64,000 bases of DNA, taken from Paragonimus westermani (Eukaryota; Platyhelminthes; Trematoda; Plagiorchiida; Troglotrematidae). A program made the position numbers and the translations under genes. The notes below the pieces were generated by a model that searched no databases, had not been told where the DNA came from, and was given only the letters and a program-made list of their open reading frames with translations. Where the stretch lies: contig QNGE01002706.1 in the NCBI GenBank assembly GCA_008508345.1, positions 1-64,000 on the forward strand. The letters run 5' to 3'. Positions 25,015 to 36,145 of the stretch are shown here, in pieces (the first letter of the stretch is position 1; the number at the start of each line of letters is the position of its first letter).

Positions 25015-28000
25015 CTGTAGAGAGACCAGAGCAACGTGTACAGTATCCGGATGAGCATGCATGAATATAGGCACAAACAAACCTCAGATAACAGAAGCCA
25101 ACAGCAGACTACACAATTTAGTGTTTGACAAAATTCGCTGCTTCTCATCACGGAAGTGTTGCTCTACACGACACGAAGTTAAGCGCGTTTAGTACAAAGA
25201 TGGAACAAGATCGCAAACATAGTTTTTAGGCCGTAGGCTTGCTGGAGGAAGTGAACATCAAGAAATGTTACCTGGCGATTACGGAAATTTTTCACTCACA
25301 GGTATTCCCGTAAGGAAAACAGTAAAGGTGCATGACAAATGGACAGCTGAGAAGCAGCTAACAATCGGTTTGATGTCTACCAGACTAGAACATCTGTTTC
25401 TTCTGTGCACTTGGAACATCACATCATTATTTCAAAGAGAAGGTTATCGGTAAATAGTGAGTGAGTCGGTGGCGATTCCACTCGATCCAGTTGTAGAAGA
25501 CAGTTTCTTGGTTCATCTTGAGGGAATGTTGCTGACTGCCACCGAAAGGATGACTACAATGCAGTGCAATGTAAACAACCCAAAAACGTCGATCGCATTT
25601 CATGTATTGACCTGTGGACAATGGATCATCGCGGCTAATACTTTCAATATCGTTTGTGTAACCAGTAATTGGCGACTACTAAGGATGTTGCAACCCATAA
25701 GTGGCACATCATTTGCTAAAATGAAGATATGGCCTTGGGTGTAAAACTGTGGTGGTAAATAAGCGATCTCAGAGTTTGAATGTGTGTGGTTCCGCATTCT
25801 GTTTCCATCAGGCTTATGTGACTCCGCTAAATAAACACCAACACCAAAGTGTGAACCTCAGAACATACAGCGAACACTACAACGCAATTCGTCACTTGTT
25901 TTTACCTATGTTTCCAAATTCGTTTCCGAAAGCCGCTGCTTTTGTTGATACTGCTGCCCGCTAGGCTAATCTCTTCATTAATGAGATATAGTTCATAGAA
26001 CACCACCAAATACAATTCGGAATCCAACAAGAAGTCGTTTCCTCAGCTTGCTTTGACTACCAGTTATACACAGTCGCAGAGGAACAGTGGATAAAATATT
26101 TACACCAGGCAATAAAACGCAAAGCACTCAAGCAACTGATGAATCAGACAAATAGAATGGAATGCTTCTTCGAGATAAGAAAAGACTGAACGTAATTTCT
26201 GGCCTTAGACGTGGTAGAGTAGAAACATGATGGGTACAATAAGAACAACATTTCATCCAAAAAATCCATTCTCCGTGTTGATTTTTACACAGTTGTTCTG
26301 ATGGTGGATGGGCAAGAGTCAATTGGAGTGCATTTCACAGATCTTGCTTTGACGAGTATAACAGGAGTTCTGGTGAGTCTCCCAGACACGGAATCACTCA
26401 CACGTGGACAATAATAAGTCACATTATCCTTAATAACACAGTCCAGTTAGGTTCCCGTGAACAATGGTCTGAGTTGGCAGCCCGTTCGCTTTAGCATGTA
26501 GCCAGCCTGGTAAAAAAATGTCATCTTCAAGCACGTGATTGGTGGCTGTTTCTCGAGGATAGCATAGGCAAACGGCACAGTTATACTCAAAAACCGTTTG
26601 CAAAACGCAAACCGTAGACCACAACAGGAAAATACCCCGGTGAAGAAGTCATAGTGAGGAAAGAATGCGATTCAACAAGGAAGGTCTGAGTGCTCGCCAG
26701 TCCAAGCATAACGTAAGGGCCAAAAGATTTCGTGTTTGAAGATCAATGGATTTCAACGGCCCACTGATGAAGTGAGTATCAGTCACACGTGATCCTAACT
26801 GTCTTGCTCACATGGACAGTACAGCCTAATACGAGATCGACGGTGCTGCGGTTAACCCGGTTGCGCCGTGAGAACGTGACCGGACTTTCAATTTCGGTAG
26901 TGGTGAGTACGTACACCACTGATGGGCTCTAACAAAAACCGGACTCGATCCTGGTGCTACTTGTTGAAACAGGCTGATTAAACGGTTTGCGTGAACTGAC
27001 GCAGAGTTTGGACGTGAGGATTGTCGGTATCACACAAATGATCCACAATACACCTAACTCGTAGACAGATTGCATAAAACATGGAAGATGAGCATCATAC
27101 ACCAACGAAAACTACTACGGTTTGAAACATACAGTCCATAAATGGGTTATTCATTAGTTAATGATGTGCCGATATGCTTGTTGAGGATTCCATTCAAGTC
27201 CAACTTTTCTGTTTGCCAAGTGTCTGCCCAGTTACTTAATTTTGTCAACGATTGAAATGATGCGCATATACATGTTACCGAACCCTACGCAACGAAATCT
27301 CCGAATGTGTCTTCCGTCGCACCCAACCAATTGAAAGGTAGAGTGTTAACTGCAATTTCGTTTATTGTCCTTTCGAAATGATCGGGTAACTAAGATTCCA
27401 TTTTTCCCCTATAGGTATAAATGTGGCACACTATTCAGCGGCGATGATGAGTAGTATGATGCAAAGCGAAAGGAAGGAGGCAAGCGTTACAATTATTGGC
27501 AAACCTCAACGTCCGGAAGTTGGGGGTGACGGTTAGAAAGATGAGTAGCGCGAATAATTGGAACAAAGAAACTAGCTTTATATGAGCAACGAACACGAAG
27601 CTACGCCAGCCGTGTAAAATGATGCAAACGACAGTTGCAGCATATTCTTGCACAAACTGTTGGGTGACATTAAACGACTTCGTAAGGCGTTTCAAAGGCT
27701 ACAAAGATGTGAAAAAAACAGAACATGCATTATAAAATAGACCGTCTTTTTGAATATCCAATTCCTGGTAACGACCTTCCACGTTTTATGGTAGCTGGAA
27801 AAATATGTTCATTTTTTTCGCTAATATTGAACACCCATAAGGTTTTTTGCAGTTAGACGACACGTTAACTGACACCAGTCAAACCACTTTCAAGCACAGA
27901 TCACGCACAACAACGTCTTACTTTGAAGAGAAGGTGTAAACGGAACTGGATGGAGAGAGAGGCTATCGTAAAAGCCAACAGTCAGATAGCTCACCAGTTA

Positions 28001-30847
28001 GGTTGGTAAATAAAACAGACTGAACGAGATGAAAACATGCGGTTGTATCTATTACATTAGTCACCGATAATTGCAATACACTGCAACATGTGGCGTTATG
28101 AAAATTGTTTCGGATGCCGGCAGACGGTCGTCAAACGTACGGACATTAAAAACACTACGTTCATGGTGGACGAAAACTAGTACAAAGTCGTGTACGTGCT
28201 ACTCGATTCAACGGTGCACCGTTCACATTTTAACGCTTGATGGTTCAGTCAGGAAAACTATTGGAGGGTACGGCCGTATAAAGATGTAATGCTGTGACAA
28301 AAACAACGTGGAATTGAAGCGTGTCGTACACTTGAATGCTCTCTTGAGATGGATTAAGAAAGGTTTCGCAACAGTGCGGACAAATTGAAAATCTGAGGGC
28401 CATCAACGGCTATAACTGGGATCGCCGGAAAAACGATTACGATTAGAGAGATCACAGTCCTAGATTCCGAGCGGATGTTGACAAAATTTTTGGAATTAAC
28501 GAAACACCACACAGAGCGTAAACTATTAACATCGTCGTTTCTGTCAACATTTTTTCTCTCGGAGGTAATCTGGATACCAATTACGTCATGTAACACTGTG
28601 CGGCCCTGTTCAAAAAGGGGCGGAAAGCTGAATGAAGCGACCGTGCTCAGATGAGTTCATATAAATGGAACAGGCAATGAGCAAGCAACAACTAACTTTG
28701 AAAATGCTGAATGTGGGACGAACGCCCATTGTAGCAGTGGGTTCTAACGGTCTTTGTATCGGAACGGTACTCAACACAGTGCTGATGGCAATAGGGCGAA
28801 AGTATTTACGTAGTGAGAATGGATACTTGGCAGTCGCCCAGACAGTAGACAGGCAGAGGCAAACCAGGTTAAGACAGTTCCACGCACAGATGGAACACAA
28901 GCCCGATGAGTGGGTAAACACGGAAAACAGCCCGGGAGTTAAACCTACCCGGCGGGCACTGCACATAAGCATATAATTTTGCGACACAATTACGTGTTAG
29001 CACCACCGTCGCAGACTTTCCTCCCGTATCGCAGGTAGAAAAACTTCCCAGGGGGAAAATCTCAAAGAGTCGGTTAATAATAAAACGAGACCTGAAGGCT
29101 GTGGTGAGCCTACACTATTAAGACATCAGTCCCCGGAGGTGATCAATACGTGGGCGGTAAACGGAAGAGTTCCAGCAGATACTAATGACAGAGAGCTGAA
29201 AATGATTGTTTTTAGACGGAGAACTAGAAATAAACTGCCACAAGATGACACATGCCGGATGCTTCAAAAAGGACGATCTGCGGGAACAACTAAGACGCTA
29301 GTATTCCAGTAATGTCCGTTAATGAAAGGTGATGATTTAGGAACCCAGCATCCCTTGCAACAAACTACTCGATGTGCATTATGGGCTCATTTCCATTGAA
29401 CAACCGCCGTAACCAGTAAGCTCCCGTCAAGATAGGGTATTTTATTTGTTGGTCTTAAAAAGCCAGAGCTCACGGCCAACTAGCATTTACAGTGTGAGTC
29501 ATGAATTCCACCGCAGAGAACCACGGTGTGCGGAAGGTCAAGTTTTGAAATGGAAGAACTGCGAATACGCATACAACGGCTCAGAATGAATTACATTCAA
29601 GTGATATCAAACGAGTGGGCTCGCCGAACGCAGAGACCAAACGGTCAAAGAATGGATACAAACAAAAGGAGATGACCAGGAACATATTACATCGTTTATT
29701 CTTTTAGCCTATTAAGCAGCTGATCAGAGCAGCAAGAACAGACCCATATTTTAACTGATGTGTGGTTGAATCCTTCGACTCCCAGTAGATCAGCTGTTGA
29801 AAAAAAAGCTAACTAAAATCTATGAGCTTCACAAATGCACGCAGGCGATCAGTCAACAACTCAACACATTTGTAATGTCACGACGTTTAATCCAGAACGA
29901 AACATAAATATAATTGAAGCATAGGTGCCAGCGGGCCGGAATCAATAAAATCCCAGTCTAAACAAAACGTCCGTATACACTTTTTTCAAAAAAAGATCTA
30001 GCGTATACGGTGGGGTAGAAAGTTGAGCCGAAATCAGAGTACGGCAGTGAGTTAACAAAGTGATTAGAGTTGCCAGAGGAGCAAATCGGAACAGCGGCAC
30101 TATTGTGGAAACTAACAATACATTGGTTGGAGAGACTTTTTCACCGGGTGACAAAAGTAAGCATCGTTAATGAACAGTAGAACGCGAAACAAAAGACGGG
30201 CACTAAGGCTGACGTTAACGGAGATACTAATAGCCCGGAAGGCTCGAAACAGAATGCAATAGTTGGAAACGTGTATGTGTTTTGTGCGCACCAGTCTAAC
30301 AAAGAAAACAAGTTCGCATAAATGACAACGGATGTGGGGTTTTGAAAGTCGTGCAAACTAATTACGCAAGTGTCCTGTTGTGACTCTTACGATCCTATGA
30401 TCGACAGCAGGGAACACACATCAATCGCCGTTTTTCTACGATCCGACCACGAAAGTATCCCTATTTCTCGCTCATCCTGAACCTACTATGTGCTCTTGCA
30501 CCAACGTAACGATGACCATCAACGATTCAGCTTCTTGATGTCAGTGTGCCTCCATAGTTGATTGTCATACGCTCTTCCTTGATAGTATCATACACTGTAA
30601 TTTATTACATGTTCACACCGGGTGTTTCTGTTGTCCGATATTAGTGAACAGATTACAGGTAATTACCATTCGTATTAGACCGCAATCAATCTGCTAAGTA
30701 TCCGATTTTTTGTAGCCAGGAGTCGCCGGAAATAGGTGACCAGTTCTATACACTTCATTCTTGTGGCTCAAATTTCTGAATGCGATAAAAATTTCTCCGA
30801 AAAAAACGCGCGAATAGATAAGGCCAGAGAAAATATCACCAACTAAC
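25015..30847 (-). other. exchanger intron, about 5.8 kb
   Basis: The donor GTTAGT begins at 30847 and the acceptor AG is at 25016-25015. The intron contains a weak tRNA-A-box-like segment at 26842-26867. Overlapping open frames of about 100 codons on both strands at 28610-28987 carry no recognisable motif and no paired splice sites, so I leave them uncalled. Confidence 0.85.
26842..26867 (+). repeat. tRNA-A-box-like segment, relative of the 7990 relic
   Basis: Twenty of 26 bases match 8003-8028 (GGTGC...GGT.AAC.CGGTTGC). The B box expected about 30 nt later is not clear. It is best seen as a decayed fragment of the same tRNA-derived family. Confidence 0.3.
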
Positions 30848-31068
30848 CCTGAACTCATAACTCTCGACAATGGTGACTTTGCACCTTGTCCATTCGCCCA
30901 AGCGAGGTTTGCCCGTTTCCACTTGGTCTACGAGCGGTTTGACTGCTTGTTCGTTCGATAATCCACCATTTAGCAACGGTTGTTTACTATTCTCGATCTT
31001 ATCGGACTTGGATCCGACATCCATGGTGGAACGGCGACGAGAGAGGCGTGATAACAAGCCCGGTTGAG
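30848..31068 (-). CDS. Na+/Ca2+ exchanger, exon closing the Calx-beta region
   Basis: This 221-bp exon (two bases plus 73 codons) follows a strong pyrimidine tract (CCCTTTTTTCTCTTCCATTAG) and ends at a donor GTTAGT. Its C-terminal part, GKPRLGEWTRCKVTIVESYE then FR, matches the last strands of the second Calx-beta domain of NCX proteins (GRPILGE...ESYEFK type), next to the Ca2+-sensing surface of the loop. The N-terminal part (QPGLLSRLSRRR, SKQPLLNGGLSNEQ) is basic and then polar; this linker varies among animals. The first two bases CT join the G ending the Calx-beta exon at 47744 (or the G ending the possible cassette exon) to give Ala. Start choice rests on the acceptor and on phase. Confidence 0.9.
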
Positions 31069-31090
31069 CTAATGGAAGAGAAAAAAGGGA

Positions 31091-31113
31091 TACATACATA
31101 CATGCATACATAT
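31091..31113. repeat. TACA-type simple repeat
   Basis: The run of TACATACATACATGCATACA lies 23 to 45 bases upstream of the exchanger acceptor at 31070 (transcript sense), so it overlaps the region where the branch point should lie. Confidence 0.8.
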
Positions 31114-31659
31114 AAAAAGAACTTGTGTGAATGGATTGCGGTAGGATTGGGAGTCATTTTCTTTCAATTCATTACCATCTGTAGATATTCACATATGAAT
31201 GAACAACGAACAGAAAGACCGATTCAAATTACGTCCACTGCAGCTGGAAAGTTGAGATCACCAACGAAAAGTGATAAACTGAATTCGTGTTCGACACAAT
31301 GCAAGCAGAGTGAAATAGAGTTAGATTACACACGTGTAAGTCTACATGAATGTAGTGTGCTCGCAGATCAGCTTTCCATGGTCACTTGTTATAAACGGTG
31401 CTGGTGTATGTGAGATGAGCTGGTATAAGGATGCATAAAAACGTTACATACGTGACTATATAAAAACGACTAAGTAGGGGAATGTAGAAAACGGACAAAG
31501 CTGTATGGGACAGATGTATGGGATAGATGTGTTTGTTTGCAGTTGATTAAATTATACAAAATTGTGTGTTTGTATGATTTATACCGCCAAGGGAATTTGT
31601 ATTGTGCCAGAGAAAGATGAAAAGCGGGGGAGGGAGTTATCAGCTAAAAGAAAGAAGCA

Positions 31660-32600
31660 CATTCACCTGTGTGAATACTCTGAAGAAAGTGGACATGAAA
31701 GCAATGGAAGATTTTCGGGACCATATCGAAAGGTTTGAAAATGCAGACCAGAAATGAAGCACACAGATTGAACAAGACCAATCGTTGTGTTTCATACCAG
31801 GAGGCAAATGTGCTAAATGATTCATAGGAGTGGGATAAGGTTCTTCCGGGAAATTGGCATTTACGTTTTTCAAAATAAATCTGAGCTGAAGTGCAAAATG
31901 AATCAACCGCTAAACTTTACGGAACTGCTCTGTTTTTGATGTAGGTAAACAGGTGAACTGCTGTTGTATTAGCCAATGATCAAAGTTTAAAACCCAATGA
32001 AACTAAACAAAAAGTGGATGACAAACGGCTTTCAGTCGAAAACATGATAAAATTTCTGGTAAGTCTGCTGAGGAAGTACGAAGAAGACTTCAGCCTTCAA
32101 CAGTGAAAATCCGGCCAACTGGCCACGCATCCGTTGTTAGAAATACGTGAGCAGTTGCTGCCGGATGTACGGCCCACATCACTGGATAAGAAGACAGTCT
32201 GTTTATCGTTCGTTCTCTCCTGGTTGGTTCAAGCAATAGAACCCAGATAATAGTGCCATTCACAGCACACGGTACAGCGGTATTCCATGTTCTCTTGTCA
32301 CATTGATTTCCAGGATAAAAGCGAGTTGAAGGTACATATCCCAGTGAGAACGACTCACCATGTTACCCGATGGAATGAGCCTATTCGGTCCATTTCGACG
32401 GTGCCATTCTTCAGCATCTCCAACTGAAGATTACCAATGACAAACCCGGAGTTTGGTTGACATGCATTCCAGTGCCAAGGTTATCAACTGAAGCGACTAG
32501 ACAGTGAATGTCATTTTCACCAGGACGAAGGATTGTTTAGACACGCTAATTCGGTCGTGCCCGATATGTGGCAAATAAAGCAACGTGGTCGTTCCACAGG
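31660..32600 (+). pseudogene. possible decayed LTR-retrotransposon gag
   Basis: On the plus strand, three gag-like pieces occur in the usual order. MKAMEDFRDHIERFENADQ is near 31694, reminiscent of the 'F..W..RFE' start of Gypsy gags. SLLRKYEEDF near 32070 is reminiscent of 'LL.RY'. CPICGK near 32560 resembles the start of a zinc knuckle but lacks the later His and Cys. Stops and frame changes separate them, and no protease or reverse transcriptase follows. Each piece alone is weak and all three could be chance. An opposing minus-strand open frame (31906-31640) over the same bases is equally unproven. Confidence 0.2.
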
Positions 32601-33214
32601 TACGTAGATGAAAGTGCAAAACCCAATAGGAGCAAGAATATGCACTGCAGATCAGTTCTGACAGGAGCGAAATTCGAGTCCGGTGTCGCAGTTGAAAAAG
32701 GACGAGTCAGTAAACATGAATACGAAGTCTACGATCAAATGTAAATTGTGCTCAAATCACGTAGGTCCGATTATTTTGCCTTCCCTTCTCAAACCTCAAG
32801 GCCTCATAGGGTTTATTTATAATAAGTAAGAAGCTGATAAATATCTAGGTATCAACTCACTTCACAGTCATTCAGTCGCTGTAAGTGGTGACAATTTGTA
32901 GAAAAACTAAGAAAAGATGTGCCAAACGTTGTGTTTTGGAGTCTTGCTCCTTATTGGACATTTCATTTATGGTAACCACCTGCTGTACTGCGATGAATTA
33001 AATCACTTAGACGAGTTTCTGACTGTGGCAATAGGCAGAAAGCTAGGTCCTGTGATTTGTTTTAGTTGTACCGTTGCGATCACGAATAGACACGTCCGTA
33101 TTTGAGCCGAACTTTTTAACGGTGGTCCAAGAGATGAAGAAAATAACTTTGACCATATGTTAGTCATGTCAACATACTGTTTTCAAGAAGGTTGTCCCGT
33201 ACTGGATAACTTAC

Positions 33215-33406
33215 ATCAAAGTTAGCCGCAATTTCTGTTTCCAAGTGCCACAAATAGCCGAAAGAATTATCTGCCACAAGACCACTGCTTTCTAACGGTT
33301 TCAGGAACTTAGAGTGGGTGATCTCGACGTCACAAACGAAAGAAATACCTAGACTGTGGCCAACGGGTAAAACGCGGTCGCTGTCTGGACAGTAATAGAT
33401 GACGAC
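33215..33406 (-). CDS. candidate exon of an unidentified gene inside the exchanger intron
   Basis: A 192-bp stretch, open for 64 codons, lies between a good acceptor (GGTGATTTTCAG) and a perfect donor (GAT then GTAAGT) on the minus strand. The product includes VVIYYCPDSDRVLPVG, GISFVCDVEITHSKF, LKPLESSGLVADN and GYLWHLETEIAANFD. Third-position GC is 32 of 64, above the intronic background. Both borders are phase 0, so it cannot be inserted between the exchanger exons on either side, which are both phase 1, without breaking the frame; the other two frames have stops. That points to a nested gene, a pseudo-exon or a misplaced exon. I do not recognise the family and found no partner exon with confidence. 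Confidence 0.4.
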
Positions 33407-34278
33407 CTGAAAATCACCTACCAACGTCTCCAAATTTATGAATTTCTAACAAGACTCCTTAATTTAATCAAGAGATGTGCCCTATGAGAATACCGTGACA
33501 CAGTCGATGATAATAGGGTGTTGGTCTGAGTTCGCCCGAATGTGTTTTCTGAACTTTGAAAAGAGCAAATTAGAGAAGTACTTCCAATGCTTCATAGATG
33601 ATGAAGCAAACAGACACATGTACCACCCTCTGCTTTTACCTCGGAGCTCGGAATGATCAAAAGCTGCATCATCGAGAAAATTCGAAAGCGAACAGGAGGA
33701 GAGAGCATGACAATTGGTAACTGCAGTGTTCCCACTATTACAAACGATATCACCAGTGTGAACCTAGGTCAGACTGTGAAATTCTCTCGATGAATTGAGC
33801 TGTGTTTAAAGAAACCACTACCCAGTATCACTAACAGGCGCTCAGAATCGCGGGCGCCTCTGTGACTGGTGTACCACAACAACGCACCTGCATACAAGTC
33901 GAAACCTACCACAGATGTATTAGCTGATAATAAGTCTGATCTCCAAGAGTGCGCCCTAGTCGCCTGGCTTGCTGTTTTTGATACATGCATCCTAAAGAAA
34001 ATAAACAATTTGCACTACAAACCAGTTGAATTGAGAGAACTGGTCTCACAGTTTTGAAAACACATATGATGTTCAGTAGCTTCGTGTCAAAGAATGTACC
34101 GACAGTCGAAGAAACGATATTGAAGTTGAAAGAAGAAAGGAAAAACCATGGGAGAAATTTGGGATTTTTTGCTCTTCAAATCATAAAACTGACGAGACGT
34201 TCTACCTGCCTGAATAGTTCATACGTAATCCTGGCCAATTTCGTAAATCGTGTACAATTCACCGCGTATCCTACACCG

Positions 34279-34302
34279 CATGAGTACGTTCATGAGTACG
34301 TT
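34279..34302 (+). repeat. 12-bp direct repeat, two copies
   Basis: CATGAGTACGTT occurs twice in immediate succession with no mismatch, a simple local slippage product. Confidence 0.7.
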
Positions 34303-35636
34303 CTCAGAAAGATTCTCATTTACCTCCATTTGCTCAACATGGCAAAGATACAACTTATTTGTCGTACTTGCAACAGCAATGAATACCGCGGTCAGTCACC
34401 AGCTTGCACGGTTACTGGTCAAATGAACTTTGATTGTAAGTTTTCCTAAAGAGTACTTCATTAGTTTACCAAGTTACCGGTACAACTGAACAGCAATTCT
34501 AAATGTATAGTTCTTTTTTGGTTTGATTCGGCACTATTGTAGCTCATACACCACACTGCTCTGCTAGGAAAGAAACAACAAATCAAACAGTCTGGACAAT
34601 AACAGACTGGAGTAGACATTTGAAGTAAGTGATATTTTAGTTCACAAGGCTGACGTTGATTGTTAACATCGAAGCTCATGGAGTGAGCGTCCTATGTAGA
34701 GTTGCATGTACTGTACATCGGAAACAGCGCTCTTCAGCTTGTGCACAGGTGCAGTGAAGGTGCACATCCCTCCTAAATCAGTCCAGTTGTGTTTTCGAAC
34801 CAAAGAGAACCCAAACCCACTGATTCACAACGGAAATACTCTACTTAGTTTTTCCAGACGTCTGATTGGCCTCTCCAAACCGAGGTAACACGTGGTCATT
34901 GTGGTGAGGACGGAAGGAAACACGTTTTGTAAAGCTGAACGGGTATCATAAGGTCTTGAAGACATCACTCTGAATTTCGAGTATCTTAGCAGTGGCTCGC
35001 CTAGTTAAACGGGTTTTTCATAATCTGGCTTTTCCCGTGGTACAACCATCCAAACAAAAAGCCATTTTTCGTATATAACGAAATCATTCAACGAGATTGT
35101 CCAAGAGACTTGTTTGCACAGTTGCCAGGGCTTGCAAACCTGGAATCGAAAGCTGCTATCATCAACCAAGACTGCGTAGCGAGTAGTTTGTCAACGGTTA
35201 AAAAGCGTGGAGGATCCACACACTTATCGCTATTCCATGAAAAACATGTAACCACAAACACACGGTAACAAACTCTAGAAAGTTGAACACACTTTGGAAA
35301 GAACGAAATAAAGATGAAGCAAAACTGGGTGACAATGAAAACAGACGGTTTTCTTCTGCACTCTTCAACTGAAGTTTTTTCCGCAAACTGAACAACAGTA
35401 TGAAAAAATTTAGTCCACTTGTAGAGTTATCGATCGATATGAAAAGAATGCTTCTTTTCTTCGCCGATCAACTAAGTGTGAGAATATCACAAATGTGGGC
35501 AGTGACTGTAAGGTGAATATCGCTCTATGGAGGAAAGATCGACACATGTGAACGCGAAATAAAATGAACTAGACTATGCGGTGTGCCACTGCACCCACCA
35601 GAACTGTCTGTAAAACATGCATGTGATTGGGGAAGA

Positions 35637-35678
35637 CAACAACAGCAGCAACAACAACAACAACAACAACAACAACAG
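35637..35678 (+). repeat. CAA/CAG triplet repeat, 14 units
   Basis: Fourteen CAA or CAG triplets run without interruption. On the plus strand an open frame would read 14 Gln, but no splice sites or family support a coding call. On the transcribed minus strand of the exchanger gene it reads as a UUG/CUG tract beginning 126 nt after the donor of the possible cassette exon at 35804. Confidence 0.9.
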
Positions 35679-35803
35679 CGAACGATCGTGGCTACGACTG
35701 TCCGACTGCATAGCAGACGCCTGAGTCCAAGTCCAGACGAGGACAGTGAACATAGGGTGCGTGTTTCATCGGATTGGTTACAGGAGGATCATGATCAGCT
35801 TAC

Positions 35804-35827
35804 CTGTGAAACTGTCCGGCAAAACAC
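35804..35827 (-). CDS. possible 24-nt cassette exon of the exchanger
   Basis: On the minus strand a 24-base segment is flanked by a pyrimidine-rich stretch ending TTGTGTTAG and by a consensus donor (CAG then GTAAGC). Inserted between the 47744 exon (which ends with a lone G) and the 30848 exon (which starts with CT), it keeps the frame with no stop. It would add eight residues, reading GVLPDSFT before Ala. Vertebrate NCX1 and NCX3 carry small in-frame cassette exons at this point of the loop, which tune Ca2+ regulation. The position and phase fit is the main support. Short AG...GTAAG pairs also occur by chance, and the peptide itself shows no clear family match. Confidence 0.3.
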
Positions 35828-36054
35828 CTAACACAAGACAATGGGTGCACAGTTGCGAACAGTAGGGAAAAATAGATTTAACGGTTGGGGACAAAAGTGT
35901 ACATAACTACCTCACCGATACATGTGTTACGTATGATAGCAAGGTTCACTGCGTGTGGCATGCTAAGTCGCTTACACAATAAGCCCACTGTTTAGACGAC
36001 ACAGGAGCAGCACAATGTGAATCTTCAAATGACATCATGCACTACTGGCGAGCT

Positions 36055-36145
36055 CACATGAGAGCTTCTTTTCGACAGAGGCTGGTTGGAAAGTCTATCT
36101 GAATGCGAGGACTGCGATCAAATGTGAGTGATGTTCAACTTGAAA
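36055..36145 (+). repeat. dispersed repeat, copy 2
   Basis: The right part is identical to the first bases of the window (CTGCGATCAAATGTGAGTGA and on through TTCAACTTGAAA). The left part (CATGAG...TTCGA...GGCT...AAAGTCTAT...GAATG) aligns with the 49083-49169 copy at very roughly 70%. A shared right end points to a defined terminus. There is no coding potential. Confidence 0.65.

Noticed and set aside
28610..28987. Overlapping frames of 103 and 125 codons on opposite strands
   Set aside because: Neither shows a motif, splice pair or homolog I recognise. Mutual overlap indicates a locally stop-poor stretch.
31640..31906. Minus-strand open frames considered as a nested exon ending at CAG/GTGAAT
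   Set aside because: Two different frames are open over the same bases, the donor is weak, and the opposite strand offers a competing gag-like reading. None is decisive.
34054..34449. 131-codon plus-strand frame ending near TT/GTAAGT
   Set aside because: No acceptor at a matching position and no family resemblance. Donor-like hexamers occur many times by chance.
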